The notes below the pieces were generated by a model. That model searched no databases. It worked only from the letters and a program-made list of their open reading frames with translations, and was not told the DNA's origin. Positions 43,971-53,448 of a stretch of 64,000 bases of DNA are shown here, one piece after another. A program made the translations under genes and the position numbers. Origin of the DNA: Pedobacter sp. (GTDB lineage Bacteria > Bacteroidota > Bacteroidia > Sphingobacteriales > Sphingobacteriaceae). The stretch lies in NCBI RefSeq assembly GCF_031119335.1, contig NZ_JAVHXT010000004.1:257462-321461 (forward strand). The letters are read 5' to 3'. Numbering within the stretch: position 1 is the stretch's first letter; every line of letters starts with the position of its first letter.

Positions 43971-46289
43971 ATGATTATGAGTAACCATCTACAACATATT
44001 TCTGCAACATTAAACATCAACAGCAAACAAGTAAATGCAACTTTAGCCCTTTTGGAAGAAGGCGCTACCGTACCTTTTATTTCTCGATACAGAAAGGAAG
44101 TAACAGGCAGTTTAGACGAGGTGCAGATTGCTGCGATTAGAGATTTAGCGCAGGCTTTAAAGGAATTAGATAAACGTAGGGAAGCCATATTAAAATCGAT
44201 TGCCGAACAAGGCAAATTAACACCAGAATTGGAGAAAAAAATCAATGCGGCGGAGAGTTTAACTGTGTTAGAAGACATCTATCTTCCTTACAAGCAAAAA
44301 CGAAAAACGAGAGCATCGGTAGCGAGAGAAAAAGGTTTAGAACCTTTGGCCTTACGCATTTTGGCACAAAGTAGAATTGACGTGGAGGGCGAAGCGGCTA
44401 CTTATATTGATGCCGAAAAAGGTGTGGCAAATACCGAAGAAGCTTTAGCTGGCGCAAGAGATATTATTGCCGAAATTATTAACGAAGATGCCGAAACCAG
44501 AACTAAAATGCGCAGGTATTTTGAGCAAAAAGCTACTTATAAAGCAATTGTAGCTAAAGGTAAAGAAGCTGAAGCCGTTAAGTATAAAGACTACTTTGAA
44601 TGGGAAGAGAGCGCTAAAAACGCACCATCTCACAGGGTTTTGGCAATGCTTCGTGGCGAAGAGGAAGGAATGTTAAAATTAGACGTGCTTCCGCCAGATG
44701 AAGATGCGATAGCGTTATTGGAGAAGCAATTTATTACGGGAAACAACGCTGCCAGCGGACAGGTAAAATTAGCTATTTACGATGGTTACAAACGCTTGCT
44801 TCGCCCTGCAATGGAAACCGAATTAAGAGCTGCAATTAAACAAAAGGCAGATGAAGAAGCCATAAGAGTTTTTGCTTCAAATGCTCGTCAGTTGTTAATG
44901 GCGGCACCGCTTGGGCAGAAAAATGTAATGGCCATTGACCCAGGTTTTAGAACGGGCTGTAAGGTGGTTTGTTTAGACAGACAAGGAACTTTGTTAGAAA
45001 ACACAGCGGTTTACCCACATACAGGACAGGGAAATATTAAAGATGCGGAGTGGAAAATTCAGCAACTTTGCGAAAAATACGAGATTGAAGCCATCGCCAT
45101 TGGCAACGGAACCGCAGGCAGAGAAACCGAGACTTTTGTGCGTGGTTTAAAATTAGCGAACGTAACCATCGTGATGGTGAACGAAAGTGGTGCTTCGATT
45201 TATTCGGCATCGCCTTTGGCTAGGGAAGAATTTCCTGACCATGATGTTACCGTTCGTGGTGCGGTTTCTATTGGCCGAAGGCTGATGGACCCATTGGCTG
45301 AATTGGTAAAAATTGACCCGAAATCTATTGGTGTGGGACAATACCAACATGATGTTGACCAAGGTAAATTACAACAAAGCTTAGATGATACGGTAATGAG
45401 CTGCGTAAATGCTGTTGGTGTGGAACTAAACACGGCTTCGAAACAAATTTTGGCTTACGTTTCTGGTTTAGGCGAAAGTTTGGCTCAAAATATTATCAAT
45501 TATCGTACTGCAAATGGTGCTTTTAAAAATAGGGCAAGCTTGAAAAAAGTGCCTCGTTTGGGCGATAAAGCTTTTGAACAAGCGGCTGGTTTCTTACGCA
45601 TCCGCAATGCCGAACAACCTTTAGATAGCAGTGGTGTGCATCCAGAGCGTTACGATTTAGTCAAACAAATGGCGAAAGACTTGGGCGTTTCTGTAGCACA
45701 GCTGATGAAGGAAACTGAATTGCAAAAGCAAATCAATCTGCAAAAATATGTGAGTGTAGAAGTTGGCTTGCCTACGCTACAAGATATCGTGAAAGAACTG
45801 GCAAAACCTGGTCGCGACCCTCGTGAGCAATTTGAGGCTTTTAGCTTTGCAGATGGCGTAAATAGCATTGCCGATTTGAAAAAGGGAATGAAGCTAAAAG
45901 GCATTGTTACCAACATTACCAATTTTGGTGCTTTTGTAGATATTGGCGTTCATCAAGATGGTTTGGTGCATACCAGCCAGTTGGCGAACCGTTTTGTAGC
46001 CAACCCAAATGAGGTAGTGAAAGTGAGCCAAGTGGTACAGGTTACCGTAACCGATGTGGACGTAGAGCGTAAACGTATTTCTTTATCGATGAAGGAACCC
46101 CAAACTCCTAAAGGGGCTTCTCAAGCTGAAAAGTCTGGAAGTTCGAAAGGTAATTGGAACAAGAACGAAGCGCAGAAACGTAATGAGCAACCTCGTAAGC
46201 AGTTCAATCAAAATCAACCTAAAAAAGAAAAAGAAGTTGATGGCGATTTGCAAGCAAAATTGGCGAAGTTGAAGGGGATGTTTAAATAG
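43971..46289 (+). CDS. tex: Tex family RNA-binding transcription accessory protein
   Basis: Tex is a conserved cytoplasmic nucleic-acid-binding protein linked to transcription. The 772 residues show its order: N-terminal helical domain (about 10-200), YqgF/RNase H-like domain with MAIDPGFRTGCKVVCLDRQG near 322-341, helix-hairpin-helix blocks (GLGESLAQNIINYR; NRASLKKVPRLGDKAFEQA), and an S1 domain near 640-712 (GIVTNITNFGAFVDIGVHQD). A basic, Gln/Asn-rich tail of about 50 residues follows the S1 domain. Start ATG 43971 or 43977 (both in frame) cannot be told apart. Confidence 0.95.
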   Translation: MIMSNHLQHISATLNINSKQVNATLALLEEGATVPFISRYRKEVTGSLDEVQIAAIRDLAQALKELDKRREAILKSIAEQGKLTPELEKKINAAESLTVLEDIYLPYKQKRKTRASVAREKGLEPLALRILAQSRIDVEGEAATYIDAEKGVANTEEALAGARDIIAEIINEDAETRTKMRRYFEQKATYKAIVAKGKEAEAVKYKDYFEWEESAKNAPSHRVLAMLRGEEEGMLKLDVLPPDEDAIALLEKQFITGNNAASGQVKLAIYDGYKRLLRPAMETELRAAIKQKADEEAIRVFASNARQLLMAAPLGQKNVMAIDPGFRTGCKVVCLDRQGTLLENTAVYPHTGQGNIKDAEWKIQQLCEKYEIEAIAIGNGTAGRETETFVRGLKLANVTIVMVNESGASIYSASPLAREEFPDHDVTVRGAVSIGRRLMDPLAELVKIDPKSIGVGQYQHDVDQGKLQQSLDDTVMSCVNAVGVELNTASKQILAYVSGLGESLAQNIINYRTANGAFKNRASLKKVPRLGDKAFEQAAGFLRIRNAEQPLDSSGVHPERYDLVKQMAKDLGVSVAQLMKETELQKQINLQKYVSVEVGLPTLQDIVKELAKPGRDPREQFEAFSFADGVNSIADLKKGMKLKGIVTNITNFGAFVDIGVHQDGLVHTSQLANRFVANPNEVVKVSQVVQVTVTDVDVERKRISLSMKEPQTPKGASQAEKSGSSKGNWNKNEAQKRNEQPRKQFNQNQPKKEKEVDGDLQAKLAKLKGMFK

Positions 46290-46413
46290 CTGCTGTCTTT
46301 TCTTGGAATAATTGCTTGTCAGTTTTAAGTTTAAAAACTTCCTTATATATTTAAGTTATTGGAGCTTGAGGAAATTTTTTGAAGATTAAAGACGACAAAC
46401 TGAAACAATAATT

Positions 46414-47001
46414 TTGATAAAGCAAATTGACAATTTTACAATCACAGAAACCTCAACTAGGGTGGTTGTTGACTATACCAAAAACGCCAAAGACTGGTTT
46501 GATACTTTTATCACGATGATATTAGGATTATTTACTTCTGTATCCACGTATTTATTTCTGCAGCATGGTTTTAAAACAGCTAATTTTATTTTAATTTTAG
46601 CAGGAATCATCCTTACAATTGCTGCTATTTATTTGGTAGTTTCAGGACTTTCAAGATTTTTTCAGCCAACAAGGAATCTATTAGTCATTAATAAAGAAAC
46701 AAATACGTTAGTATCAAGACAGACGCCATTTGCTTCAAAAACATTTTCCTTAAACGAAATTCAAAATCTTGTTGTAAGCGGACAAAATGAAAAAATATCC
46801 GTTGGCGATGGGCAGAAAATGACCCGAACTTATTTCACAATATCAGCAAAACTAAAAGGAAAATCAGACGAAAGACTTTTTACTATAAACACGAATAGAT
46901 TTTTTAGACCTTCAATACAAAAATTAGAGATAGAATTATATTCAAAAGCCAAAAATTTAGCAAGTGAAATTAACAGACATTTGAAATCAAAACATCAATA
47001 G
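46414..47001 (+). CDS. Membrane protein of unknown function
   Basis: This product of up to 195 residues is not recognised. Two membrane helices lie at about 33-50 and 54-77, with a soluble C-terminal part that looks like a PH-like/YcxB-type module (TNTLVSRQTPFASKTFSLNE, then LFTINTNRFFRPSIQKLEIE). The start is uncertain: the only early start codon is TTG 46414, which itself lies in a perfect -7 box TAATTTTG (46409-46416). An ATG at 46516 would remove 34 residues. Its base composition is AT-rich relative to the flanking tex gene. It stands alone between tex and the polysaccharide locus. Confidence 0.6.
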   Translation: MIKQIDNFTITETSTRVVVDYTKNAKDWFDTFITMILGLFTSVSTYLFLQHGFKTANFILILAGIILTIAAIYLVVSGLSRFFQPTRNLLVINKETNTLVSRQTPFASKTFSLNEIQNLVVSGQNEKISVGDGQKMTRTYFTISAKLKGKSDERLFTINTNRFFRPSIQKLEIELYSKAKNLASEINRHLKSKHQ

Positions 47002-47122
47002 CCAAGTCACAATGAAAAATTAATAATCTCAAACCCAACTTGGATGGAAAACGAAAGCCAAATCTCGAAACGCTAGTAGTCATACCATATCACCAACTTA
47101 AATCAGCTCAACACTTTCTAAA

Positions 47123-47851
47123 TTACCTCTTCATTTTACGGTATTTTTCTGAAAGCAGGTTAGAAAGTCGTTTTCCCAGCACCCTATTGGCAACCTTACC
47201 CAACAAAGTATAATTATGGTCTATCCAAGAACCAGCAAAATGATGGATACAATAAGTATTCTCTGTTTGTTTTATCTTTAAGGTCTTCCAACTTTTAGGG
47301 CAGAAATAATCACTAGGATAAATGGTACAATAATCATCCAGTTTCTGAAAGGTATCATTGATCTGTACATTTTTTACAGTTCTCATAAACTCCGTGATGA
47401 TCTCCGTATTCGGATTAACATCGAAACCACCATCCGCTAGATAAAAACTTCGATTATGATAGTGCTGTAGCAAATCGCTAATCCATCTACCATCCTTTTC
47501 GCTGCCCATAATTGCCGATGACAGTAGTAAATTATCTTCAAAACCTGTAAAAGCTGCATCGCTTAGCATTTTTTTATCCAACGGCTTCAAAAATTCTACA
47601 TCAGTATCGAGATAAATGCCACCCATATTTTTAAGTGCGTACAGGCGACAAACGTCTGATACAAAAGCAAACTTTCTTTCTTGATATGCTTCCGAGGAAA
47701 ACTGATAGCTATTTACGTCGAAATTTTCTTCGTTCCACTCCACAATTTGATATTCTGGAAGATGTTCTTTCCACGAATCTAAACACTTCAGGGCTAATTC
47801 TGGCATTGTGCCTTTGCCAAACCAACAGTAATGTATAATCTTCGGTATCAT
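47123..47851 (-). CDS. Glycosyltransferase family 32 (OCH1-like)
   Basis: The 242 residues match the GT32 type of sugar transferases: MIPKIIHYCWFGKGTMPELA at the N-terminus, FAFVSDVCRLYALKNMGGIY near 62-81 and the DxD motif YLDTDVEF near 81-88. These enzymes add a sugar from a nucleotide donor in the cytoplasm. It is the last gene of the minus-strand pair with the Wzx flippase (4-bp overlap), consistent with repeat-unit assembly for export. Confidence 0.88.
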   Translation of the reverse strand: MIPKIIHYCWFGKGTMPELALKCLDSWKEHLPEYQIVEWNEENFDVNSYQFSSEAYQERKFAFVSDVCRLYALKNMGGIYLDTDVEFLKPLDKKMLSDAAFTGFEDNLLLSSAIMGSEKDGRWISDLLQHYHNRSFYLADGGFDVNPNTEIITEFMRTVKNVQINDTFQKLDDYCTIYPSDYFCPKSWKTLKIKQTENTYCIHHFAGSWIDHNYTLLGKVANRVLGKRLSNLLSEKYRKMKR

Positions 47852-49374
47852 ATATTTACTTTCTGTCTAATTTTCCTAAAAATATCTGCCCTTGTATGCC
47901 TATCAAAATTGATGAAAAGAGTAACTATCAATAGCGCTATTCCAATTAAAAAACAATTGACAAGAAACATCAACCAATTATCAACAGTGAAGAAATTAAG
48001 TTGTTTCCAACCATAACATAAGGCAATTAACAGCGAAAAACCAGCCAAGCCCCTCACAATTTTTTTGAAGAAATACCATCTACTTTCGTTTAGGCAATAA
48101 GCAGCATATAGCGGTGTAAATGTTAAATGACTAAGCACGCCGCTAACCAACGCCCCTACCGGTATGCTGTACACGCCCAAAGAACTGTATTTACATAGAA
48201 TGATGACCAAAATGAAGTTGAAAAAAGAAATAAAAATGCCCCAAAAGGAAGCAATCCTTAGTTTATTGGTAATCACAAAAATATGGTAAACGGTTTCTAT
48301 TGTTCCGTGAACTATAAACGGTACCAACGTAATTACCGATAAAATATGCAGCGCATGGGCATCTTGTGTAGGTAGCCAAAGCTGAAAAAACACCTCCCCA
48401 TAAACGAAAAACACAGAAAGCGGTAGCAGCACCACTAAAAAAATGGCTTTGAAGGATAAGTCTAGCGTTTTTTTGAGCTTACCCATATCGTTATTTGCAT
48501 AAGCTTTCAACATTTCTGGCAAAAATATGGGTACTATTATTCCTAAAAGGATGTAGATAGCATTGGGTATAAACTTAGTTAACGACAAAAACCCCATGCC
48601 AGAAGCGCCAAAAAAATGGTTGGCAATCAAGAGGTCTAGCTGCGTATTGATCACATTGGACATAGCCATTACCGAATTCCAAACTCCAGAACCAACAATT
48701 ACGTAAAGTGCACTTTTAGAAAAGAACGACCAATCTATTTGCACCTCGGGAAGCAGTTTTTTAGTGAGCCGATAGTTGGCTACGAGCATATAAATTGCCG
48801 TTGCGGCCGTAGTTACTCCTAAGAAATAAATACGGGGCGTGAAAAAGTAGAACAGTAAAATAATCGCTCCTAATTTCAGCACATTAGAAATGATATTGAT
48901 GAAAGCCAACTTATCAAACCTATTTAGTGCAAATGCAGTTACTTGGAAAACTGCGGAAGAAACGTTGATGACTAAACTGAAAAGTATGAAAATGAAAAGC
49001 AGCCTCACATCGTAAACTAGATTGCCTGGAATATCCAAGATTTTATCGATGAAAAGACAAAACAGCGCACTTACTACCACAAAAGCTAGTGAAATAAAGA
49101 TGTTTCCAAATAGTACTGAATTAAAGTAGGTATTCGCTTCCTTTATATCCTTTTTCTCTAAGCTTATGGTAATGTACCTACTCGACATGGAATTTAACGC
49201 CGTTGTGATGATCCCTGCGTACATCACGAAGTTATTAGACAATGGAAAAAACCCGTATGCTTCTTTTCCAAGATGCTCTACTATGTATGGCGTTAGAAAA
49301 AAAGAGATACCTACGCCCGAAAGTGCACTGAAAAAATTAGAAACTAAATTTACTACGAACCGTCTTTTATCCAT
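47848..49374 (-). CDS. Wzx-type polysaccharide flippase
   Basis: This 508-residue integral membrane protein of the MOP superfamily moves lipid-linked repeat units across the inner membrane. About 12-14 helices are seen. The N-terminus (FVVNLVSNFFSALSGVGISF, 5-24) and the following block with TPYIVEHLGKEAYGFFPLSN are characteristic. It overlaps the GT32 gene by 4 bases. Its promoter on the minus strand may use TACTTTAG (near 49395-49402), one mismatch from consensus. It is divergent from the plus-strand GT2 gene. Confidence 0.9.
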   Translation of the reverse strand: MDKRRFVVNLVSNFFSALSGVGISFFLTPYIVEHLGKEAYGFFPLSNNFVMYAGIITTALNSMSSRYITISLEKKDIKEANTYFNSVLFGNIFISLAFVVVSALFCLFIDKILDIPGNLVYDVRLLFIFILFSLVINVSSAVFQVTAFALNRFDKLAFINIISNVLKLGAIILLFYFFTPRIYFLGVTTAATAIYMLVANYRLTKKLLPEVQIDWSFFSKSALYVIVGSGVWNSVMAMSNVINTQLDLLIANHFFGASGMGFLSLTKFIPNAIYILLGIIVPIFLPEMLKAYANNDMGKLKKTLDLSFKAIFLVVLLPLSVFFVYGEVFFQLWLPTQDAHALHILSVITLVPFIVHGTIETVYHIFVITNKLRIASFWGIFISFFNFILVIILCKYSSLGVYSIPVGALVSGVLSHLTFTPLYAAYCLNESRWYFFKKIVRGLAGFSLLIALCYGWKQLNFFTVDNWLMFLVNCFLIGIALLIVTLFINFDRHTRADIFRKIRQKVNI

Positions 49375-49404
49375 ACTTCTATTAGCTTCACTAAAGTACG
49401 TTTT

Positions 49405-50235
49405 ATGCCTAAACTTAGAGCTATTTGTGATAAAATATGTTTATTTTGGATATCATTTTCAAATCAATTATTAAAACAGAATAATTTGGGACCACTTGTA
49501 AGCATTATTACACCTTGCTATAATTCTGCCGACTTTATTGCGCAAACCATCAACTCTGTTATTGAGCAGACATATACCAACTGGGAATTAATTCTGATTG
49601 ATGATAAATCTAAGGACGAAACCTGTAAAGTAGCAGAAGAGTTTGTGCAAAAACATGCTAATATCAAGCTGATTAAGTTGGAGCAGAATGGCGGTGTTGC
49701 CAACGCCAGAAACGTAGGTTTAGCTAGTGCTACAGGTAAATATATTGCCTTTTTAGATAGTGATGATATTTGGCTGAAAGAGAAATTAGCGAAGCAAGTG
49801 GCGTACATGGAGGAGAAAAATTTACCAATGACTTTTTGTGCCTACCACAGAATTGACGAAGCTGGTGAAATTATTTCAAAGAAGATTGAAGTTCCGTATA
49901 GCGTAAACTATCGCCAATTACTATCACACAATGTGATTATTTTCTCAACTTCTTTAACCTTAAAAACTGTAATTGACGATACCAAATTCAAAAAAGCAGG
50001 TCATGAAGATTGGATTTTTTGGCTCGACATCTTTAAAAAACCGTTTAACGGCTATGGCATTAACGAAGCTTTAGTGCAGTATAGAATAAGACAAGGCTCA
50101 GTTTCTTCCAACAAATTAAAAGTGATTGGCTTTACTTGGAAAATCTACAGAGAAAGCGAAAAATTAGGGCTACTCCCATCAATGTATCATTTTGTGCGAT
50201 ATGCTTTCTCTACAGTTTGGAAGAGATTGAGATAG
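49405..50235 (+). CDS. Glycosyltransferase family 2
   Basis: A GT-A fold sugar transferase: PLVSIITPCYNSADFIAQTI near 30-49, LILIDDKSKDET, RNVGLASATGKYIAFLDSDD with the DxD-like site near 113-120, and GHEDWIFWLD. The donor and acceptor are unknown. The start is doubtful: ATG 49405 gives an unusual 27-residue head (MPKLRAICDKICLFW...), whereas TTG 49486 gives a normal GT2 beginning (MGPLVSIITP). It is on the plus strand, opposite to the rest of the locus, between the Wzx and Fic genes. Confidence 0.85.
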   Translation: MPKLRAICDKICLFWISFSNQLLKQNNLGPLVSIITPCYNSADFIAQTINSVIEQTYTNWELILIDDKSKDETCKVAEEFVQKHANIKLIKLEQNGGVANARNVGLASATGKYIAFLDSDDIWLKEKLAKQVAYMEEKNLPMTFCAYHRIDEAGEIISKKIEVPYSVNYRQLLSHNVIIFSTSLTLKTVIDDTKFKKAGHEDWIFWLDIFKKPFNGYGINEALVQYRIRQGSVSSNKLKVIGFTWKIYRESEKLGLLPSMYHFVRYAFSTVWKRLR

Positions 50236-50281
50236 AATTAAGAATTTTTAGTAGCTTTGATACTATCAAATGATACTATCA
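50227..50281 (+). promoter_or_regulatory. Fic promoter with two palindromic operator-like sites
   Basis: A -33 TTG (50227-50229) lies 22 bp before the -7 box TAGCTTTG (50252-50259). Two identical palindromes TGATACTATCA follow at 50258-50268 and 50271-50281, the first overlapping the -7 box. The centre-to-centre distance is 13 bp. The ATG follows 2 bases after the second. Autorepression by the winged-helix end of the Fic protein is a natural reading. Confidence 0.7.
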
Positions 50282-50283
50282 TA

Positions 50284-51240
50284 ATGAAACCTCCCTACGA
50301 AATTACTTCGACTATTTTAATGTTAATTGCCTCAATTTCACAAAAAATTGGGGAGATTAATGCGAAATATTTAGTACAGCAAAACCCCAAACTTCGAAAG
50401 CAAAATCAAATCAAGACCATACAATCATCTTTACAAATTGAGGGAAATACGCTTTCAGAAGAGCAGATTACAGCAATTATAGATAACAAGCGAGTAGCAG
50501 GGGCCGAAAAAGATATCATAGAAGTATTAAATGCACTAGCGATTTATAAGGATTTAAAAAAACTGAAGTTTGACAGCGAGAAGGATTTTCTAAAAGCTCA
50601 TCGAGTTTTGATGAATACGTTAGTGTTAGATCCTGGAAAGTATAGAACAAAAAGTGTAGGAATTGTAAAGGGTTCGGAAATAGCACACATTGCCCCGCCT
50701 GCTGCAAATGTGAAATTCTTGATGCAAGATTTGTTCAGGTATTTAAAGGACAAAACGGAACTAATGCTCATTAAAAGTTGCGTATTTCATTACGAGATGG
50801 AGTTTATTCATCCTTTTACTGATGGTAATGGGAGAATGGGACGTTTATGGCAAACCGTTGTGTTAATGGCAGATTACCCACTATTTGAGTTTCTACCTTT
50901 TGAAACGCTTATTGCTAAAAACCAAACAGCATATTACAATGCGCTTTCAATTTCTGACAAAGAAGGGCAATCGACAAAGTTCATTGAATTTATGCTGGGC
51001 ATCATCGACCAATCCTTAGATGAACTTTTAAAAAACGGCACTAAAAAGCTAAACGAAACTGAAAGGCTAGAAATATTTCTCGAATCGAATGGATCAGCAT
51101 TTACGAGAAAACAGTACATGATATTTTTTTCAGATATTTCAACTGCAACTGCAAGCCGTGATTTAAAAAATGGTGTTGCTCAGGGTTTAATTGAGAAATC
51201 TGGTGACAAAAAGACTTCGATCTACAAAAAGGTGAACTAG
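50284..51240 (+). CDS. Fic family protein with C-terminal winged helix
   Basis: Fic proteins transfer AMP (or related groups) to target hydroxyls. From ATG 50284 the 318 residues have an N-terminal region with the inhibitory motif SLQIEGN (about 49-55; S/TxxxEG/N), the catalytic loop HPFTDGNGRMGR (176-187) with the active His, and a C-terminal winged-helix stretch (AFTRKQYMIFFSDISTATAS, about 265-284). This is the class II, self-inhibited form. The start at 50257 (TTG) is rejected because it lies in the -7 box. It sits inside a polysaccharide locus, convergent with a GT2 gene (4-bp overlap). The target protein is unknown. Confidence 0.9.
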   Translation: MKPPYEITSTILMLIASISQKIGEINAKYLVQQNPKLRKQNQIKTIQSSLQIEGNTLSEEQITAIIDNKRVAGAEKDIIEVLNALAIYKDLKKLKFDSEKDFLKAHRVLMNTLVLDPGKYRTKSVGIVKGSEIAHIAPPAANVKFLMQDLFRYLKDKTELMLIKSCVFHYEMEFIHPFTDGNGRMGRLWQTVVLMADYPLFEFLPFETLIAKNQTAYYNALSISDKEGQSTKFIEFMLGIIDQSLDELLKNGTKKLNETERLEIFLESNGSAFTRKQYMIFFSDISTATASRDLKNGVAQGLIEKSGDKKTSIYKKVN

Positions 51241-52154
51241 GATTTTATTTCGTAGCCCAATTCCTTGCTATTTTTACTGTGCGTATAATTCCACCATAAG
51301 CCTTTTAATGTCCATTTAGCTAGGTTAGCTTGACCAGCCAGTAGATATTTTAAAACTGCTTTTGGACAAGCTATCAACGTGAAGTAAATTGAAAAGAAAA
51401 AAGTGTTTAACCAACCCGTATTTTTTCTAATGAACAACATCCGGTTGCGGGTGTTAAAGTAAATCTTCAGACCGCTAGCTTTGCCAACGCTAACCGATTC
51501 CTTGTGATAAACCTGCGTTTTACCTGTGAACCAAATCTGTTTACCAATGCGCATAAACTTCTCGCACCAATCTAGCTCTTCGTAGTAAAGAAAATAGGTT
51601 TCATCCATTAAACCTGCATTATTTAAAGCTGCTTTTCGGCACATTACCGCAGCGCCGTGGCAGTAGCCTGTTTGGTAAGTTTGGTTATCATACTGCCCTA
51701 TATTTTTTTCAAACTGACCGATGTACGAATTCCGTGCTACCAAATAGTTCATTGGTGTAAAGCCTGCGTACTGCACTAAATCCTTTTGATCGTAGTATAG
51801 CAATAGCGGCGAAAGCAAACCAATTTTATCATTAGCTTCCAGTTCGGCAATCATAGTTTCAATACAACCAGCGGGAATTTCTGTATCGTTGTTTAACAAG
51901 AAAATATAATCGCCTTTAGCCTGTTTAATCCCTAAATTATTTCCGCCAGCAAAACCTAAATTTTCTTTAGATTGTATGTATTTGATGTTCTCGAAATATG
52001 GCTGAAAAATCAGTTCCATATTTTTATCAGCACCATTATCTACAATAATAATTTCCACTTGCGAAGGTGAGTAAGATTTTGCTACAGATTTTAACAATTC
52101 TATAGTTACTTCTGCCTCGTGAAAATTGACGGTAATAATGGTGGTTAATGACAT
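51237..52154 (-). CDS. Glycosyltransferase family 2 (rhamnosyltransferase-like)
   Basis: This 305-residue GT-A enzyme has VNFHEAEVTIELLKSVAKSY near 9-28, IIVDNGADKN, and the metal site GDYIFLLNNDTEIP near 85-98, followed by AAVMCRKAALNNAGLMDETY and the acid pair YYEELDWCEKF. The block pattern is that of WbbL-like rhamnosyltransferases, though the real sugar is not known. It belongs to the minus-strand series but is separated from the next gene by a palindromic repeat. Confidence 0.88.
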   Translation of the reverse strand: MSLTTIITVNFHEAEVTIELLKSVAKSYSPSQVEIIIVDNGADKNMELIFQPYFENIKYIQSKENLGFAGGNNLGIKQAKGDYIFLLNNDTEIPAGCIETMIAELEANDKIGLLSPLLLYYDQKDLVQYAGFTPMNYLVARNSYIGQFEKNIGQYDNQTYQTGYCHGAAVMCRKAALNNAGLMDETYFLYYEELDWCEKFMRIGKQIWFTGKTQVYHKESVSVGKASGLKIYFNTRNRMLFIRKNTGWLNTFFFSIYFTLIACPKAVLKYLLAGQANLAKWTLKGLWWNYTHSKNSKELGYEIKS

Positions 52155-52184
52155 CCTTATTTAAATTATTATCTGACGACTCTT

Positions 52185-52238
52185 GTCAGGCTGAGCTTGT
52201 CGAAGCCTTTGTAAACACTTCGACAAGCTCAGTGTGAC
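52185..52238. repeat. CTGAGCTTGTCGAAG palindrome between two glycosyltransferase genes
   Basis: Arms 52191-52205 and 52218-52232 are perfect over 15 bp with a 12-nt loop, extended by TGTCA / TGACA outside. It has no T run. Similar GAGCTTGTCGAAG repeats are widespread in bacterial intergenic DNA. Confidence 0.8.
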
Positions 52239-52249
52239 ACTGACGATGT

Positions 52250-53446
52250 TCAGGCTGTCACCCCATTAATCGCTCTATATATCTCCTCTACATTCTTTTC
52301 CCAAGTATGTGTATGGGCAAAAGCAATGCGTTTATTTGCTAGCTCTTCGCTATTTTCTGTTAATGCTTTTTCGGCCAAAGCCACGTAATCCTCTTTTGTT
52401 TCTGCAATATAAACGTAATCCTCAAAAACGCTCATCGCTTCGGTTCTAGTAGCCAAAGTTGGTTTTCCCATAGCTAGATATTCATCTATTTTACGCGGAT
52501 AGTTACCAATGGTTAACGGATTTAATGCCTGCGGATTTAGACAAACATCAAAACCTTTAATGTAAGCAGGCAAAGTGTCGGGCTTTTGCGCACCAAGAAA
52601 ATAAACATTATTCAACTGATGCAACTTGCTACGTTTGAAATCATCATCTTCTGGCCCTACCAAAACAATACTCCAATCTGGTCTTTGCTCTGCCAAATGG
52701 ATCAAAATATTTTCATCTAAACGAATGGAAAGTAAAGCCCCTACATAGCCTAGTATTGGCTTTGGAATGGAAGCAAGATTTTCGGGAACTATTACCCTTT
52801 CATCGTTTTTAAAGATGGTGAAATCGCAGCCCTGCCCTACATAAAACGAATTTGGATTGTACTTCTTGCAGTAATTAGCTAAATAAACAGAGTTAGCTAC
52901 GCATAAATCGCTCTTTTTAATTAGCTCTGGTTCCAAATGTTTTCCATGCTTGCCCCAATAAGGTGTTGCCAATAAGTTATCCCGAGAATAGTAGATACTG
53001 GTTGTTGGCTTTAGTAGCTCTTTCAAATGATAGCTCCTAAACATATCGCTATCATTAAATAAAATGAAGTTCTTAAAATCTAATCGCTGAACTGCTTTTT
53101 TGATAGACTTCGCAAACCTTTTGTTATTGATTTTATTGAACAAACGAAAGATCGCAGTAGGCATCCAGTTGATAGATTCATTGATCACATTAGGATAAAA
53201 AACCCAAAAATTAGGCGCAATTTGCTCCAAACCATCTTCCTCACCCTTAATTACTCTCACACGTTTTTTAACACCTTCTGTTTCTGCCTGCTGAAACTTC
53301 GTTCTACGATCTAAAGGCGCATTGATGTAGAGCACTCGATTGTGCTTGCTAAACTCGACAGCAATATCTTTGCAATTACTTCCAATAGGAGTATCCCAAG
53401 GTTGTTGCCCAACTACAATAATATCTCTGTTTTTAATAATTGCCAT
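52250..53446 (-). CDS. Glycosyltransferase family 4/1-type protein
   Basis: This 398-residue GT-B fold protein has an N-terminal half with IIVVGQQPWDTPIGSNCKDI (9-28) and a C-terminal donor-binding half: ILGYVGALLSIRLDENILIH near 229-248, WSIVLVGPEDDDF, and YPRKIDEYLAMGKPTLATR (the E-x7-E-like region). It fits the GT4 group of polysaccharide assembly enzymes. Its start is 2 bases after the stop of the 32-residue membrane peptide gene, so it is translated within the operon. Confidence 0.87.
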   Translation of the reverse strand: MAIIKNRDIIVVGQQPWDTPIGSNCKDIAVEFSKHNRVLYINAPLDRRTKFQQAETEGVKKRVRVIKGEEDGLEQIAPNFWVFYPNVINESINWMPTAIFRLFNKINNKRFAKSIKKAVQRLDFKNFILFNDSDMFRSYHLKELLKPTTSIYYSRDNLLATPYWGKHGKHLEPELIKKSDLCVANSVYLANYCKKYNPNSFYVGQGCDFTIFKNDERVIVPENLASIPKPILGYVGALLSIRLDENILIHLAEQRPDWSIVLVGPEDDDFKRSKLHQLNNVYFLGAQKPDTLPAYIKGFDVCLNPQALNPLTIGNYPRKIDEYLAMGKPTLATRTEAMSVFEDYVYIAETKEDYVALAEKALTENSEELANKRIAFAHTHTWEKNVEEIYRAINGVTA

Positions 53447-53448
53447 GG

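Noticed and set aside
50257..50283. TTG start of the Fic gene at 50257
   Set aside because: It lies in the -7 box TAGCTTTG and within the first operator palindrome; ATG 50284 is used instead.
50257..51240. Fic as part of a toxin-antitoxin pair
   Set aside because: No small antitoxin gene is adjacent, and the inhibitory motif is already inside the protein (class II Fic).
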